In this document: one piece after another, positions 26,040 through 35,205 of the stretch
Position numbering within the stretch: position 1 is the stretch's first letter
How the letters are laid out: each line of letters opens with the position of its first letter
Source: MRBY01 sp943371005
GTDB taxonomy: Bacteria > Cyanobacteriota > Cyanobacteriia > Cyanobacteriales > MRBY01
DNA: 64,000 nucleotides
Assembly (NCBI GenBank): GCA_943371005.1
Contig: CALRTB020000016.1
Span: 9,991-73,990, forward strand
Direction of reading: 5' to 3'
Notes under the pieces: model-generated
The model's database searches: none
Told to the model about the DNA's origin: nothing
Seen by the model: the letters and a program-made list of their open reading frames with translations, nothing else
Program-made: the position numbers and the translations under genes

Positions 26040-27374
26040 ATGACTATTTCAGCACCCCTTGTTTCTTTGCAAGCTCCGAAGGATGTCTCGATTGAGGAGA
26101 TTGAAGCGGAACTGTCGCAACTCTGGCAAAATTACCGCTCCGATGAGGGCATGAGTGCCACCCGGGCCACAACCTTTAGTTTTTTGGTTTATGAGCCGGA
26201 CGATTCCCAAGCGTTGCTGGCGAGTTTGGGATTTTATTCGGGGCCAATCGATGGAATTGCCGGTTCGCGGACGGTGGCAGCGATTCGTGCTGCCCAAAAG
26301 GCCTATGGTTTTGAGGAAACAGGCAAGATTTCACCGGAATTACTCACTAAGCTCCGGGAGATCTGGGAATGTCAAAGACAGGATCAAGGCTGTAAACCGC
26401 TAAACTATTCGGCTGATCTGAGTAGTTCTGGGGTGGCCGATGCGATCGCCGCGTCGAATCCCTGTCGAATTATCACCCTCTGTCCCACCACTGGCGAAGA
26501 CGAAGGGGTTTCGGCCCAGGTTTCCGCCTATTGTCCGATTAATAAGCGGGGCGGCAGTACCCTCGTTTGTTGCGAGTACATTACCCTGAGTGGCACAGCA
26601 GCGGCCCTAGAGCGCATTGGGGGCTTAATTACAGCTTTAATGGTACGGGATTTACCAAAATTCATCTGGTGGAAAGCAGTACCAGACAGCAACTATGGCC
26701 TCTTTCAACGGTTGATGGCCGAAGCGGATACCCTCATCCTCGACTCTAGCGGCTTCCGGGATTCTGAAGCGGATCTCAAGGTTGTGTGTGAACTGTTACA
26801 ACAGGGAACCAATACCGCTGATCTCAATTGGAGTCGTTTAGCAGCCTGGCAAGAGTTAACCGCCGCGGCCTTTGACCCCCCAGAACGTCGGTCAGCGATC
26901 TGGGATGTAGACCATGTGACCCTCAACTACGAAAAGGGCAACGCCACCCAAGCGATTTTGTTTTTGGGCTGGCTCGCCAGTCGCCTCGGCTGGAATCCGA
27001 CGGATATCGAACGGGAATCAGGGGATTATGAAATTCACCGCATTCGCTTTGGCGATCGCCACCAAAAAGCAATTACGGCTGAGGTGGTGGGCCTACCCAT
27101 GGCCGACGTGGGGGATATAGTCGGCGATCTGGTGAGCCTTAAACTCACTTCCAGTAACCTCGATGCCGATTGTTGTACCGTAATTTGTTCAGAAACCTCT
27201 GGCTGTATGCACATGGAATCGGGGGGAGGTGCCCAAGCCTGCCGCATTGAACAGGTCACTCCCTTGGCCGATCAAGCCACAGAACATCTTCTGGGGCAAC
27301 AGCTCCAGCGCTGGGGCAAAGATGTTCTCTACAACGAAACCATGGAACAGGTGCGTAAAATCCTCGCCCTTTAA
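26040..27374 (+). CDS. opcA: Glucose-6-phosphate dehydrogenase assembly protein OpcA
   Basis: A 444-aa effector that promotes oligomerisation and activation of glucose-6-phosphate dehydrogenase. A small peptidoglycan-binding-like helical repeat sits at about residues 58-110 (LLASLGFYSGPIDGIAGSRT). The OpcA core follows, with conserved segments such as PRRI-like NPCRIITLCPT and CCEYITLSGT. Ten or more Cys are spread through the protein, fitting redox control. It lies directly after zwf and ends convergent to a CRP-family gene. Confidence 0.95.
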   Translation: MTISAPLVSLQAPKDVSIEEIEAELSQLWQNYRSDEGMSATRATTFSFLVYEPDDSQALLASLGFYSGPIDGIAGSRTVAAIRAAQKAYGFEETGKISPELLTKLREIWECQRQDQGCKPLNYSADLSSSGVADAIAASNPCRIITLCPTTGEDEGVSAQVSAYCPINKRGGSTLVCCEYITLSGTAAALERIGGLITALMVRDLPKFIWWKAVPDSNYGLFQRLMAEADTLILDSSGFRDSEADLKVVCELLQQGTNTADLNWSRLAAWQELTAAAFDPPERRSAIWDVDHVTLNYEKGNATQAILFLGWLASRLGWNPTDIERESGDYEIHRIRFGDRHQKAITAEVVGLPMADVGDIVGDLVSLKLTSSNLDADCCTVICSETSGCMHMESGGGAQACRIEQVTPLADQATEHLLGQQLQRWGKDVLYNETMEQVRKILAL

Positions 27375-27391
27375 TCTTTAAACTTTTGTCT

Positions 27392-28054
27392 TCAGTGGCC
27401 GAGGCGAACCTGAAATCGATCCGCCTGGGTGAGTTGAATTTTGTCCGCTTGCATGAGTTGCTTGAGGAGACGATTGACCGTCACCTGGGTCGCCCCCAGC
27501 ACCTCAGACAAGTGCTTGCTGGTGAGGGGAAACGGAATCATTGCGCCCTCAGGGGAAGGTTTGCCATAGGTGCGCCCCAACATTTCTAGGTACAGCCACA
27601 GCCGGTCAATGGTTTTACGTTGGCACAGGAGGGTTTGTTCCAAGCGCTGGTGTTGCTGCTGGTGTCGGAGTGCTTGGAAGACGTTGTTTTTTAGGGTGGG
27701 CCATTGATCGAGATCTTCCCAATAGAGCCAAAAGACTTCTGTTTTATCTACCTGGGCGATCGCCTGGAACGAGATCATCGGACTGCGGTAGATATCAATG
27801 GGTTGATCGGCCCCAATAAACGCCAGAATCACCGGCTGTCCATCGAGGGAAAGGGACGGCTGGAAATGCCGCAGACGACTTTCAAGGCGCACAAATCCTT
27901 TCGTGACAAAGTACAGCAAACCAGGTCGGGTGGGAATGGTTTCTTCCTGGAAAAAAGTCCGACTCCGGCAGTGGGCGATCGCCCATTCTTGCAGAAACTC
28001 TGTGATTAGAGGCAATTGGGGCTCAATTTCATCAAGGGCAAAGAAGTGAGACAT
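27392..28054 (-). CDS. CRP/FNR-family transcription regulator
   Basis: A 220-aa regulator. Residues 20-130 form an effector-type beta-roll without the full cAMP-binding Arg-Ser signature. A winged helix-turn-helix lies at about 172-215 (LTSKHLSEVLGATQVTVNRL, then LKQL). It lacks the FNR Cys cluster and does not look like NtcA in the N-terminal domain. The effector is unknown. It is convergent with opcA with 17 bases between stops and divergent from the DALR-domain gene. Two tandem copies of AGATACACAA lie just before its start codon. Confidence 0.9.
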   Translation of the reverse strand: MSHFFALDEIEPQLPLITEFLQEWAIAHCRSRTFFQEETIPTRPGLLYFVTKGFVRLESRLRHFQPSLSLDGQPVILAFIGADQPIDIYRSPMISFQAIAQVDKTEVFWLYWEDLDQWPTLKNNVFQALRHQQQHQRLEQTLLCQRKTIDRLWLYLEMLGRTYGKPSPEGAMIPFPLTSKHLSEVLGATQVTVNRLLKQLMQADKIQLTQADRFQVRLGH

Positions 28055-28061
28055 TACTTAT

Positions 28062-28081
28062 AGATACACAAAGATACACAA
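28062..28081. repeat. Two tandem copies of a 10-base repeat before the CRP-family gene
   Basis: AGATACACAA occurs twice in direct succession, starting eight bases upstream of the regulator's start codon. It may be an operator for autoregulation or simple slippage. Confidence 0.5.
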
Positions 28082-28197
28082 AAAACAGTGAATATGGATG
28101 AGTTGCTCGTGGGTCGGTTGCAGCGGTGATTAATACCAGCAAAAGCTGCGGAAAGCTCTATCATCCTAGAAGATCCCCCTAGCCCAAGCAAGTTGCA

Positions 28198-28944
28198 ATG
28201 TTGTCTATTCCAGTCATGACCCAGGCTGGCAATTTAACCGATGATCTGCGTCGGTGCCTCGCCCAGGCGGGAGATTTTCCCAAGGCCAGTGAAATTCCGC
28301 TCCAGCTTTGTTTTCAGCGGCAAGGCATCGGTTTTCGTTCGGCGATCGCCTTAAAATTGGCTGCCCATACCCACCAGTCTCCCCAGGCCATTGCCCAAGC
28401 CTATCTCAAACGGCTCACTGCCCCAACGCCGCAACATGATCCAAAGCACCAGAATACAACGGCGGCATTTACCTACGAGGCGATCGCCACTCCCCAGGGT
28501 TGGTTAGAATTTTTCTTGGTGCCAACGGAGATTGGCCGCTGGCTAGATCAACTATTGTTACGGCCAGAAAACCCGACTGTTCCCAAGCTGTCCCCAGATC
28601 TTTTATTTTCTTGTCATTACCTGCAGCAGCGATTCCAAGACCTCAGTCGCCTCGCCGCTGACTACGCCACTGATACGCCCCAATGGAATTTTGAAAACGC
28701 CATTTTACCGACCTGGGAGCAAGCCCTCCTAGAGGCGATCGCCCGTTGCGCCTTAGGGAGTTTCGAAAACCGACCGAAACCCCACCTATTTGCCACCCTC
28801 GAACAAAATCTCTGGGAAGTACAACGCCATTGCCCCCTATTTTATTTTCTCCGTGAAAATCCCACCCAAGGCCGTCATTATTGGCAGTGGTTTACCTATC
28901 TCGCTCAATTTTTAGCCAGCTATCTCCCACAATTAGAAAATTAA
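28198..28944 (+). CDS. DALR anticodon-binding domain protein
   Basis: A 248-aa protein. The N-terminal part (GIGFRSAIALKLAAHTHQSPQ) and the helical C-terminal half resemble the Add/DALR regions of arginyl-tRNA synthetase, but no catalytic HIGH/KMSKS domain is present. Such stand-alone DALR proteins occur across cyanobacteria; their role is unknown. A second ATG at 28216 is an equally possible start. It is divergent from the CRP-family gene. Confidence 0.75.
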   Translation: MLSIPVMTQAGNLTDDLRRCLAQAGDFPKASEIPLQLCFQRQGIGFRSAIALKLAAHTHQSPQAIAQAYLKRLTAPTPQHDPKHQNTTAAFTYEAIATPQGWLEFFLVPTEIGRWLDQLLLRPENPTVPKLSPDLLFSCHYLQQRFQDLSRLAADYATDTPQWNFENAILPTWEQALLEAIARCALGSFENRPKPHLFATLEQNLWEVQRHCPLFYFLRENPTQGRHYWQWFTYLAQFLASYLPQLEN

Positions 28945-29251
28945 TTCAAAATTCTTAAAGGCAGTGAGGCAAAAGCTTTCACGCTTTTTTTGATTGTCAT
29001 ATTTAGATTTTTCGACACAAAACTTGAAAAAAACATGGCAGTTTGAGAAAAGATGGTCTAAACTTACAGGTGTGTGAGGAGCGAACCAGAAAAAAGACCG
29101 AGACGAAACACGGAAAGTCGCCGGTCTTTTTTCTGTGCCCAACACAAAAAATAGCCCAGGGTTATATCTCTACAAACAATCACCCCAGGATTTACAAAAG
29201 TCTTTAGTTTTTTTCGAATTAACGAACCCTAGCTACTGGTCGCAACAGGAT
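28945..29251. other. Convergent intergenic region with a long hairpin
   Basis: 307 bases between the stop of the DALR gene and the stop of the permease gene. Apart from the strong hairpin at 29087-29135 nothing is recognised. The sequence is AT-rich at both ends. Confidence 0.5.
29087..29135. terminator. Bidirectional terminator or small structured RNA
   Basis: AGAAAAAAGACCG (29088-29100) and CGGTCTTTTTTCT (29122-29134) are perfectly complementary over 13 bases, extended by one C-G pair, with a 21-base loop holding a small GAC/GTC stem. A run of six T or A lies inside each arm. Placement between convergent genes fits a terminator for both. The long loop also allows a small RNA. Confidence 0.65.
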
Positions 29252-30361
29252 TCAATCTTGGCGATTCTGGAGACTCTTTGGATCGAGGGCATCCCGTAGG
29301 CCATCACCGAGCAGGTTAAAGGCCAGCACCGTAACGATAATCAAAATGGCCGGCGACCACACCAGCCAGGGTTGCAAGACCAGAATAGAAGCATTGGTAC
29401 TTAGAGAAAGCAGATTGCCCCAACTGGGGTCGGGCTGTTGAATACCGAGGCCAATTAAGCTCAGTACCGATTCGGCAATGATAAATCCTGGTACAGCCAA
29501 GGTTGCAGAGATAATTGCATAGCTCGCCGTCTGGGGCAGGATATGTTTGGTGATGATGTAGAGCGATCGCCCCCCTGTTGCTTGGGCGGCCTGGACAAAT
29601 TCTTGGTTTTTAATCGAGAGCACTTGACCGCGGATCACCCGGGCGAGACCAGACCAGCTAATGAAAGAGGTAATCAGCACGATCAAGAGGAATCGTTGGG
29701 CACTGGTTAAACTAGCCGGCAAAATCGCCGCCAGGGACACCAGCAGATAAATCCCCGGAATGGTCATCAACACTTCCACAAAGCGCATCAAGACCGCATC
29801 AATCCAGCCACCAAAGTAGCCGGAAATACCACCAATGAGCATCCCCAAGGGAAAGGAAATGACAATCCCCACTAGGCCAATGAACAGGCTAATGCGGCCC
29901 CCATGGAGTAAACGGCTAAATTGATCACGCCCCTGTTCATCAGTGCCAAGAAGATTAAAGCGGGCCTCGCCGACCACCCCAAATAAATGGCGATCGCCCC
30001 GGATGCCCGGAAAGACAATTTTTTCCTCGAAGGTCGGGGGCACGGGCAATTTGATCTGGAACAGTTGGTAAGGATCGCCTTTGACAAAGAGGCGCAGCGG
30101 TTGGGGATTATCAGTATCAACAATCAGTTGGCGATCGCCCGTATCGAGATCCGTCGGCCCCTGGCTGGTGGGATAAACATAGGGGAGGCCATTGCGCCAG
30201 TGGAGCGCGGTGGGGGGCATCAAAGAGCCGTCTGCCTGGGACACATAGGGGTCATAGGGGGCAAAAAAATCAGCGCCAATGACAAGGACATAAAAGGTGA
30301 TCAGGATAATGGCGCCCAAATGCGCCAGGGTATTATTTCGAAGTTTGCGCCACCAATCCAT
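29252..30361 (-). CDS. Oligopeptide-type ABC transporter permease (OppC/DppC-like)
   Basis: About 369 aa. An N-terminal span is followed by a periplasmic insert of about 115 residues with a YPTSQGPTDLDTGDR stretch. The permease core follows, with LGTDEQGRDQFSRLLHGGRIS and the EAA loop EFVQAAQATGGRSLYIITKHILPQ, which contacts the ATPase. The C-terminus has LIGLGIQQPDPSWG. The insert is longer than in typical OppC. Partner permease, ATPase and binding-protein genes are not in the window. ATG 30361 before DWWRKLRNN is preferred over TTG 30382. Confidence 0.92.
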   Translation of the reverse strand: MDWWRKLRNNTLAHLGAIILITFYVLVIGADFFAPYDPYVSQADGSLMPPTALHWRNGLPYVYPTSQGPTDLDTGDRQLIVDTDNPQPLRLFVKGDPYQLFQIKLPVPPTFEEKIVFPGIRGDRHLFGVVGEARFNLLGTDEQGRDQFSRLLHGGRISLFIGLVGIVISFPLGMLIGGISGYFGGWIDAVLMRFVEVLMTIPGIYLLVSLAAILPASLTSAQRFLLIVLITSFISWSGLARVIRGQVLSIKNQEFVQAAQATGGRSLYIITKHILPQTASYAIISATLAVPGFIIAESVLSLIGLGIQQPDPSWGNLLSLSTNASILVLQPWLVWSPAILIIVTVLAFNLLGDGLRDALDPKSLQNRQD

Positions 30362-30397
30362 AGTTACTGCCAGGGTTGCCAAAAATAATGTGTCCCC

Positions 30398-30892
30398 TCA
30401 TTCTAATGCCTGCAGATACTCGATCGCGGCGGCAAGGGGGGAGTCATAGCCCTCGGCAAAGTCCATAAACCAGAGTCCTTCGTTGGAGAGGGGATCTAGT
30501 TGCTTAAGCCAGGTTTCGGCTTTGGTGCGCCAATATTTAGCCTCGGCCTGCTTTTGTTTTTCGGCGGCGGCGATCGCCTTGAGATCCGTCTCTGGGAGGG
30601 GCTGCTGGGCTTGCTTTTGCTGTGCGGCGATCAGTTGGTTAATGTCTTGGTAGAGGCGGTGATTTTTTTCACAGTCTTTGAGTTTGTTGGCGGTCGTTTC
30701 CTGTTCGAGGGCCTGCAGCATGGACGAAAGGCGATCGCCCTGGGATGGCTTTTCTACAGTAGGCTGCGGGTGAGCTTGGTATTCCTGCTGGAGCGCCGCT
30801 AGCGTTTGATCCAGGCCGTTGTCCGGTGGCTGCGGGGTTGCCGAGCGATGTTGATTTTCTAAATCCCGTAGCAAGTCATCAAGGGAAGCCAT
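30398..30892 (-). CDS. Slr1339-type salt-stress-related protein
   Basis: A 164-aa, mostly helical, Gln/Ala/Lys-rich soluble protein with MASLDDLLRDLE at the start and LDPLSNEGLWFMDFAEGY near the C-terminus. This C-terminal pattern matches my memory of a cyanobacterial family named after Synechocystis Slr1339 and labelled a salt stress protein. The molecular function is not established. It is co-directional with aat upstream (55-base gap) and the permease downstream. Confidence 0.65.
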   Translation of the reverse strand: MASLDDLLRDLENQHRSATPQPPDNGLDQTLAALQQEYQAHPQPTVEKPSQGDRLSSMLQALEQETTANKLKDCEKNHRLYQDINQLIAAQQKQAQQPLPETDLKAIAAAEKQKQAEAKYWRTKAETWLKQLDPLSNEGLWFMDFAEGYDSPLAAAIEYLQALE

Positions 30893-30947
30893 CGTTCTAT
30901 TGCCGAAAAAATCTCACCTTAATTATAAAAAAGATATTTCCCTTTCT

Positions 30948-31535
30948 TTAATCCGGCGCAAACTGACACCGCAAACGCACTGCCTGGGCTAGCAAACGCC
31001 GATAATCCTGGTTATCAATGACATAGGAACCAAATCGCTCTAGGTGCGGATTTTGCAACTGGGCATCGAACAGCAGAAACCCTTGCCGCCGCAGATGTTC
31101 TACTAATAGCACCATCGCCACCTTGGAACCATTAGGAATCTGAAAAAACATCGATTCTCCGATAAAAGCCCCACCAATGGCAATGCCTAAAATGCCCCCA
31201 GCCAATTGATCTCCCTGCCAGGTTTCAAAACTGTGGGCCCACCCCGCCCGGTGCAAAGCACGATAAACAGCCATTAATTCCGGTGAAATCCAGGTCACAT
31301 CCCGGTTGGCACAGCCAGCACACACCGCATCAAAGGCCTGGTTAATTTTGGGGGTAAAAATTTGTTGATTGAGCGATCGCCTCAGGGACTTGGGATAACG
31401 AAACCGTTCATCGAGGGGAATCAAAGTCCGTTGCCGACTCGAATACCAACCCAAATGCTGTTGCTCATCCGCCATCAAAAAATAGCCCTGGGAATATCCT
31501 TCTAAAATTGCTGGCAGATTAAAACGGCTGATCAT
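30948..31535 (-). CDS. aat: Leucyl/phenylalanyl-tRNA-protein transferase
   Basis: A 195-aa enzyme that adds Leu or Phe to proteins with N-terminal Arg or Lys, marking them for ClpS/ClpAP degradation. Family segments are GYFLMADEQQHLGWYSS, RTLIPLD, GGILGIAIGGAFIGESMF and LLFDAQLQNPHLERFG. Length is close to cyanobacterial homologues, shorter than the E. coli enzyme. It lies 60 bases after the response-regulator gene on the same strand. Confidence 0.95.
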   Translation of the reverse strand: MISRFNLPAILEGYSQGYFLMADEQQHLGWYSSRQRTLIPLDERFRYPKSLRRSLNQQIFTPKINQAFDAVCAGCANRDVTWISPELMAVYRALHRAGWAHSFETWQGDQLAGGILGIAIGGAFIGESMFFQIPNGSKVAMVLLVEHLRRQGFLLFDAQLQNPHLERFGSYVIDNQDYRRLLAQAVRLRCQFAPD

Positions 31536-31595
31536 AAATTGCCCACGACGGAATTTTTTGAATTTTTCAACTGTACCAGGCGATCGCCCTGGCGT

Positions 31596-32264
31596 TTAGG
31601 CTCTGAGGCGATAACCAATGCCCCGCACCGTCTCGATGAGATCACTCCCCAACTTTTTACGGAGATAGCCAATGTACACATCGACAATATTCGAGCCTGG
31701 ATCGTAATCATAGCCCCACACCTGATCCAGGAGCTGCTGACGGCTCAAAACTTGGTCAGGGTGGCGCAACAACGTTTCTAACAGGATAAATTCACGGGCA
31801 GGCAACTCTAACCAAACATCCCCTTGTTTGACCCGACGCGCCTTGAGATCTAGCTCCAATGTCTGGGTTTTTAGGCACATCGGCTCCGGGATTACCGTTG
31901 GGGTAAAGGTGCGTAGCCGCGCTTGGACACGGGCCAGGAGCTCTTTAAAACTAAAAGGTTTACCCAAGTAGTCATCGGCACCGAGATTTAGACCCATCAC
32001 CTTATCGTCGAGGTCATCGCGGGCTGTGAGAATAATAATTGGGGCTGTGACCCCCTGACCACGGAGATCATGGAGCACTTCGAGGCCATCGGCATCGGGC
32101 AACCCCAGATCTAAAATTAAAAGAGCAAAGGGATATTGCAAGGCCCAATCCAAGGCTTCTTTGGCCGTGCTGGCAATAGTCACCGTAAAGCCTTCGCTCT
32201 TAAAACCCTTTTCGAGGAAAGAAGCGATTCTAGGTTCGTCTTCGATAATCAGAATCTGGGTCAT
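31596..32264 (-). CDS. OmpR/PhoB-family response regulator
   Basis: A 222-aa regulator. The receiver domain has acidic pocket EDE (8-10), phosphoacceptor D52 in LLILDLGLPDADG, Thr in ILTAR and Lys in GKPFSF. The C-terminal winged helix spans about 125-220 (LPAREFILLETLLRHPDQVL, then VDVYIGYLRKK). Its start overlaps the end of the histidine kinase gene by 35 bases, so the two are translationally coupled partners. They close an eight-gene unit whose upstream members are glycosyltransferases and an ABC exporter. Confidence 0.95.
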   Translation of the reverse strand: MTQILIIEDEPRIASFLEKGFKSEGFTVTIASTAKEALDWALQYPFALLILDLGLPDADGLEVLHDLRGQGVTAPIIILTARDDLDDKVMGLNLGADDYLGKPFSFKELLARVQARLRTFTPTVIPEPMCLKTQTLELDLKARRVKQGDVWLELPAREFILLETLLRHPDQVLSRQQLLDQVWGYDYDPGSNIVDVYIGYLRKKLGSDLIETVRGIGYRLRA

Positions 32265-33741
32265 AGGGAATCGTCAAGGTAAATGTACTGCCTTTGTTTA
32301 ACTCGCTGTTGACGGTAATGCTGCCTCCATGGGCGATCGCCACCTGTTTGACAATGGCTAAACCCAGACCTGAGCCTTCTGTGCCCCGTACTTGGCGGCC
32401 CCGGGCAAACCGTTCAAAAATCCGTGTTTGGTCAGCGGGTGCAATTCCCCGCCCACTATCTTGTAACCAAAATTGTAAATTTTTACCGGTGCGAGTGACC
32501 CCCAAATAGATTTGGTCATCGGGTTGGGTGTGTTGAACAGCATTTTGGGCCAGGTTAATCAGCGCTTGGGTCAGGCGTTGGCGATCGCCCCAGAGAATCC
32601 CCGTCACTATCCCCTGGCGTTGCCATTGGCGAGGACTAGACGTTAAAGCCGTAATTTTCGTATAAAGCTCTTCTAAAAACGACTCTAAATCAATCGGTTC
32701 GTAGTGCAAAAAATTGGGTCGCTCCAACTTCGCCAACAGGATCAACTCCTGCACCAGTCGGCCCATGCGATCCAGCTCATCTAAAACCAATTCCACCGTT
32801 TTTTGTTCTTCGAGGGGAAGCTGGGCGATCGCCATCAGTTCCAGATGCCCCCGAATAATCGTGATCGGCGTGCGCAGTTCGTGGCCCACATCATTAAGAA
32901 ACTGCCGCTGATTTTCAAAGGCCGTTTCCAGGCGATCCAACATCGAGTTAAAGGCCTGGGCTAAATTCGCCAATTCCCCCTGGGTGGTGATCGGAATTCG
33001 CCGCGTCAGGTTGGATTCATTAATGCTGGTCGCCGTTTTTAAAATCAACGTTAAGGGAGCCAAAACTCGCCCCGCAATCACCGCACTCACCGCGATGGAC
33101 AGACAAAAGACCCCGATCAATGTCGCGAACACAATTTTTAAAGAAGCCAAGGTTTCGTTGTGTTCCCCCGCCACCGCGTGCACCGCAATAAAACGCCCAA
33201 TAATTTCTCCCGCTGCATTTTCAATCGGCAGCGCCACATACAAAATATCTCCCGTTTCCGAATTGGGACGCGGATCAACTCCCTCTTGCCAGCGGTTTAC
33301 CTGGGTCAAACGTTGCAGTAGGGGCGTATTCGCCTGGAGAGTCGGCGGCAGGGCTTCGGGGCTGGAGCGATAGAATTCCTCGGCAATGACCCCAATAATA
33401 AAAGTGTCATCCTCTGGCACCCGACGGGCGAGGTACAGATTAAACAAAGAAACCAAATCCGCCGGGGTCGAAAGGGGCAAAACCTCGGTATCTCCGAGGG
33501 CAAGCCGTTGTTTTACTTGGGGATCGTTGTTGAGTAACCCCTCAAACAAATACACATCTTCTTTAAGATCATTTCTAACCCGCTGGTTGATGTTGCTGAA
33601 TACTAAATGCAACATTAGGGGAAAGGAAATGGCGAGGAACCCCGATAACAACAGCAAATACCAGAAAAAAACCCGACCACGCACCGAGAGCAAATGGATC
33701 CGCAGTAATTTAAGCCATTGTTTGGGAGAAAAGACGACCAT
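32230..33741 (-). CDS. Sensor histidine kinase
   Basis: A 503-aa membrane kinase. Two membrane spans (about 24-47 and 203-225) flank a periplasmic sensor of about 155 residues. A HAMP linker (226-278) follows, then HisKA with H287 in NDVGHELRTP, and the ATPase domain with N box NLAQNAVQHT, DSGRGI and GSGLGLAIV. Its ATG overlaps the stop of the preceding secreted-protein gene by one base (TAATG), and its end overlaps the response regulator. The ligand is unknown; operon context suggests an envelope or glycan signal. Confidence 0.95.
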   Translation of the reverse strand: MVVFSPKQWLKLLRIHLLSVRGRVFFWYLLLLSGFLAISFPLMLHLVFSNINQRVRNDLKEDVYLFEGLLNNDPQVKQRLALGDTEVLPLSTPADLVSLFNLYLARRVPEDDTFIIGVIAEEFYRSSPEALPPTLQANTPLLQRLTQVNRWQEGVDPRPNSETGDILYVALPIENAAGEIIGRFIAVHAVAGEHNETLASLKIVFATLIGVFCLSIAVSAVIAGRVLAPLTLILKTATSINESNLTRRIPITTQGELANLAQAFNSMLDRLETAFENQRQFLNDVGHELRTPITIIRGHLELMAIAQLPLEEQKTVELVLDELDRMGRLVQELILLAKLERPNFLHYEPIDLESFLEELYTKITALTSSPRQWQRQGIVTGILWGDRQRLTQALINLAQNAVQHTQPDDQIYLGVTRTGKNLQFWLQDSGRGIAPADQTRIFERFARGRQVRGTEGSGLGLAIVKQVAIAHGGSITVNSELNKGSTFTLTIPYDPDSDYRRRT

Positions 33742-34103
33742 TAACGCTGGAGTAGGGAGCGCTGGGGCAAGGGGCGTTCAATAATACCGGCCACTTGGGT
33801 CGCGGCATTGAGATTGAGACTAAGGGCTTGTTTTGCCCAAATATTACCTTGAATCACCGCACCATTAGCAATGAGAGTCCCTCTGGGTTGGACGATGATA
33901 TCACCCCGTACGGTGGTTTGCCGGAGAATGCAGGTGGCCCCGGAAGGGACTTCGAGATCCCCAATGGCGATCGCCCCTAAACTGCCTTTGCATTGGGTCG
34001 CTTGGGCGAGGACGGGGAAATAGCTGAAAGCACCCATGAAAAGTGTAAGGCCCAGTCCAAGACGGCAAAACTGAGATTGTAAGTAATGCTGATACTGACC
34101 CAT
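33741..34103 (-). CDS. Secreted protein with a beta-helix-like domain
   Basis: About 120 aa from ATG 34103, which begins a clear signal peptide (hydrophobic 13-32, ending VLAQA). An earlier in-frame ATG at 34214 overlaps the previous stop (ATGA) and would give 157 aa without a good leader. The mature part has short repeating strands with alternating Val/Ile and Gly (GDLEVPSGATCIL, then VRGDIIVQPRG, then GAVIQGNIWAK), like a small bactofilin or beta-helix fold. The function is unknown. It is embedded in the glycosyltransferase/two-component unit. Confidence 0.75.
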   Translation of the reverse strand: MGQYQHYLQSQFCRLGLGLTLFMGAFSYFPVLAQATQCKGSLGAIAIGDLEVPSGATCILRQTTVRGDIIVQPRGTLIANGAVIQGNIWAKQALSLNLNAATQVAGIIERPLPQRSLLQR

Positions 34104-34210
34104 GGGAAAATAGCCGATTTTTAAAGGATAGGGATTGTCGGGCGGCTTGATCTCACTACCAGGATGACCTGGGGCGATGAAACAACATTGAAAATTCCGT
34201 GAGAAGTTTC

Positions 34211-35203
34211 TCATTTAACCTGTTGCAGTTGTTGGGCAAGGCGATCGCCACAGAGTTCGATTAAGGCCGGGATATTGGAACGGCGCTCTGGGACACGCCA
34301 ACTAATGGCAATGTGCCGTAGTAGAGTGAGACTGGTGTAGATATCGATGGTTTTGCTGAGGTCACAGTTAATTTGGCCCTGTTTTGCTAAAAAAGCCGCT
34401 TTAAAAGCCTGTTCCTGGCTAGCCATCTTATCGGGATCACCCCAGGTGCGGAGGCTCTGCTCGGTCATGTGGGCGATAAAGTTCCCCAGGTCAACGGCGG
34501 GATCTCCCTGGCAGTAGAGGTCGAGATCCACCAACCAAAGGCGATCGCCTTCCACCAAAATCTGATCGGGGTAAAAATCCCGGTGAATCGTTGTGGAGGG
34601 ACGGGAATACTGCTCTAAAACCTCTCCGAGCCGTGCACTCTGGGCGATAAAGTGCTGCATTTTTCCCTGCCATTGGGGTTGCTGCTGGGCAAAATCCCGG
34701 AGGCGATCGCCCAGGATCTGTAATTCGTCAGCGATAGTGTGAGTTTTGTTAGTCGGTACGGAATGGATGTGAATTTTGTGGGCGAGGGCAGCAATTTTTT
34801 CCGGCAAACCTGGCTGGGTCAGCAATAAATTGGTTGCGGGTTGACCAGGCACCCAACGTTGCAGCCACATTCGCCAGGGTTCAATAATACCAAGGGGTTC
34901 CGGCACGGATAAGCCATCTTCACTATCCCCATGGAAGCCGTTTTTCCACAACGCCTGTTGGTAGCCGTAACTTTGATGATCTGTGCCTTTGGCGCGAATT
35001 TTACCAAGGATAATCTGTGTCCCCGTGTCGGTGTCTAGGTGATAGGCAATCAAGGCCCGTCGTCCAACCCTATGGCGCAGGAGCTGGGCCTCTGTCACCC
35101 GCTGCAAGGAAGGAAAAATTTTAGTGAAATGCTGCTGGGCTAACGAGCAATCGAGGGCAAACGCTAGCCAGGGCATTTTGGAATCAGAGGAAATGTCAGC
35201 CAT
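34211..35203 (-). CDS. APH-fold phosphotransferase-family protein
   Basis: A 330-aa protein of the aminoglycoside phosphotransferase/choline-kinase fold. The catalytic loop STTIHRDFYPDQILV has the HxD motif. The metal site is LVDLDLYCQGDPAVDLGNF. The N-terminal lobe is short and divergent. Antibiotic resistance should not be assumed; in this context a sugar, lipid or headgroup kinase is likelier. It starts two bases after the ABC exporter gene ends, showing tight operon packing. Confidence 0.82.
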   Translation of the reverse strand: MADISSDSKMPWLAFALDCSLAQQHFTKIFPSLQRVTEAQLLRHRVGRRALIAYHLDTDTGTQIILGKIRAKGTDHQSYGYQQALWKNGFHGDSEDGLSVPEPLGIIEPWRMWLQRWVPGQPATNLLLTQPGLPEKIAALAHKIHIHSVPTNKTHTIADELQILGDRLRDFAQQQPQWQGKMQHFIAQSARLGEVLEQYSRPSTTIHRDFYPDQILVEGDRLWLVDLDLYCQGDPAVDLGNFIAHMTEQSLRTWGDPDKMASQEQAFKAAFLAKQGQINCDLSKTIDIYTSLTLLRHIAISWRVPERRSNIPALIELCGDRLAQQLQQVK

Positions 35204-35205
35204 GG

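Noticed and set aside
29071..29085. Yfr1-like core CTCCTCACAC on the minus strand
   Set aside because: One flanking base differs, and no terminator hairpin follows it on that strand as Yfr1 requires; the hairpin lies on the wrong side.
34211..35203. Aminoglycoside resistance gene
   Set aside because: Only the general APH fold is supported; the gene is fused into a glycan/exporter operon, so a resistance role is not indicated.
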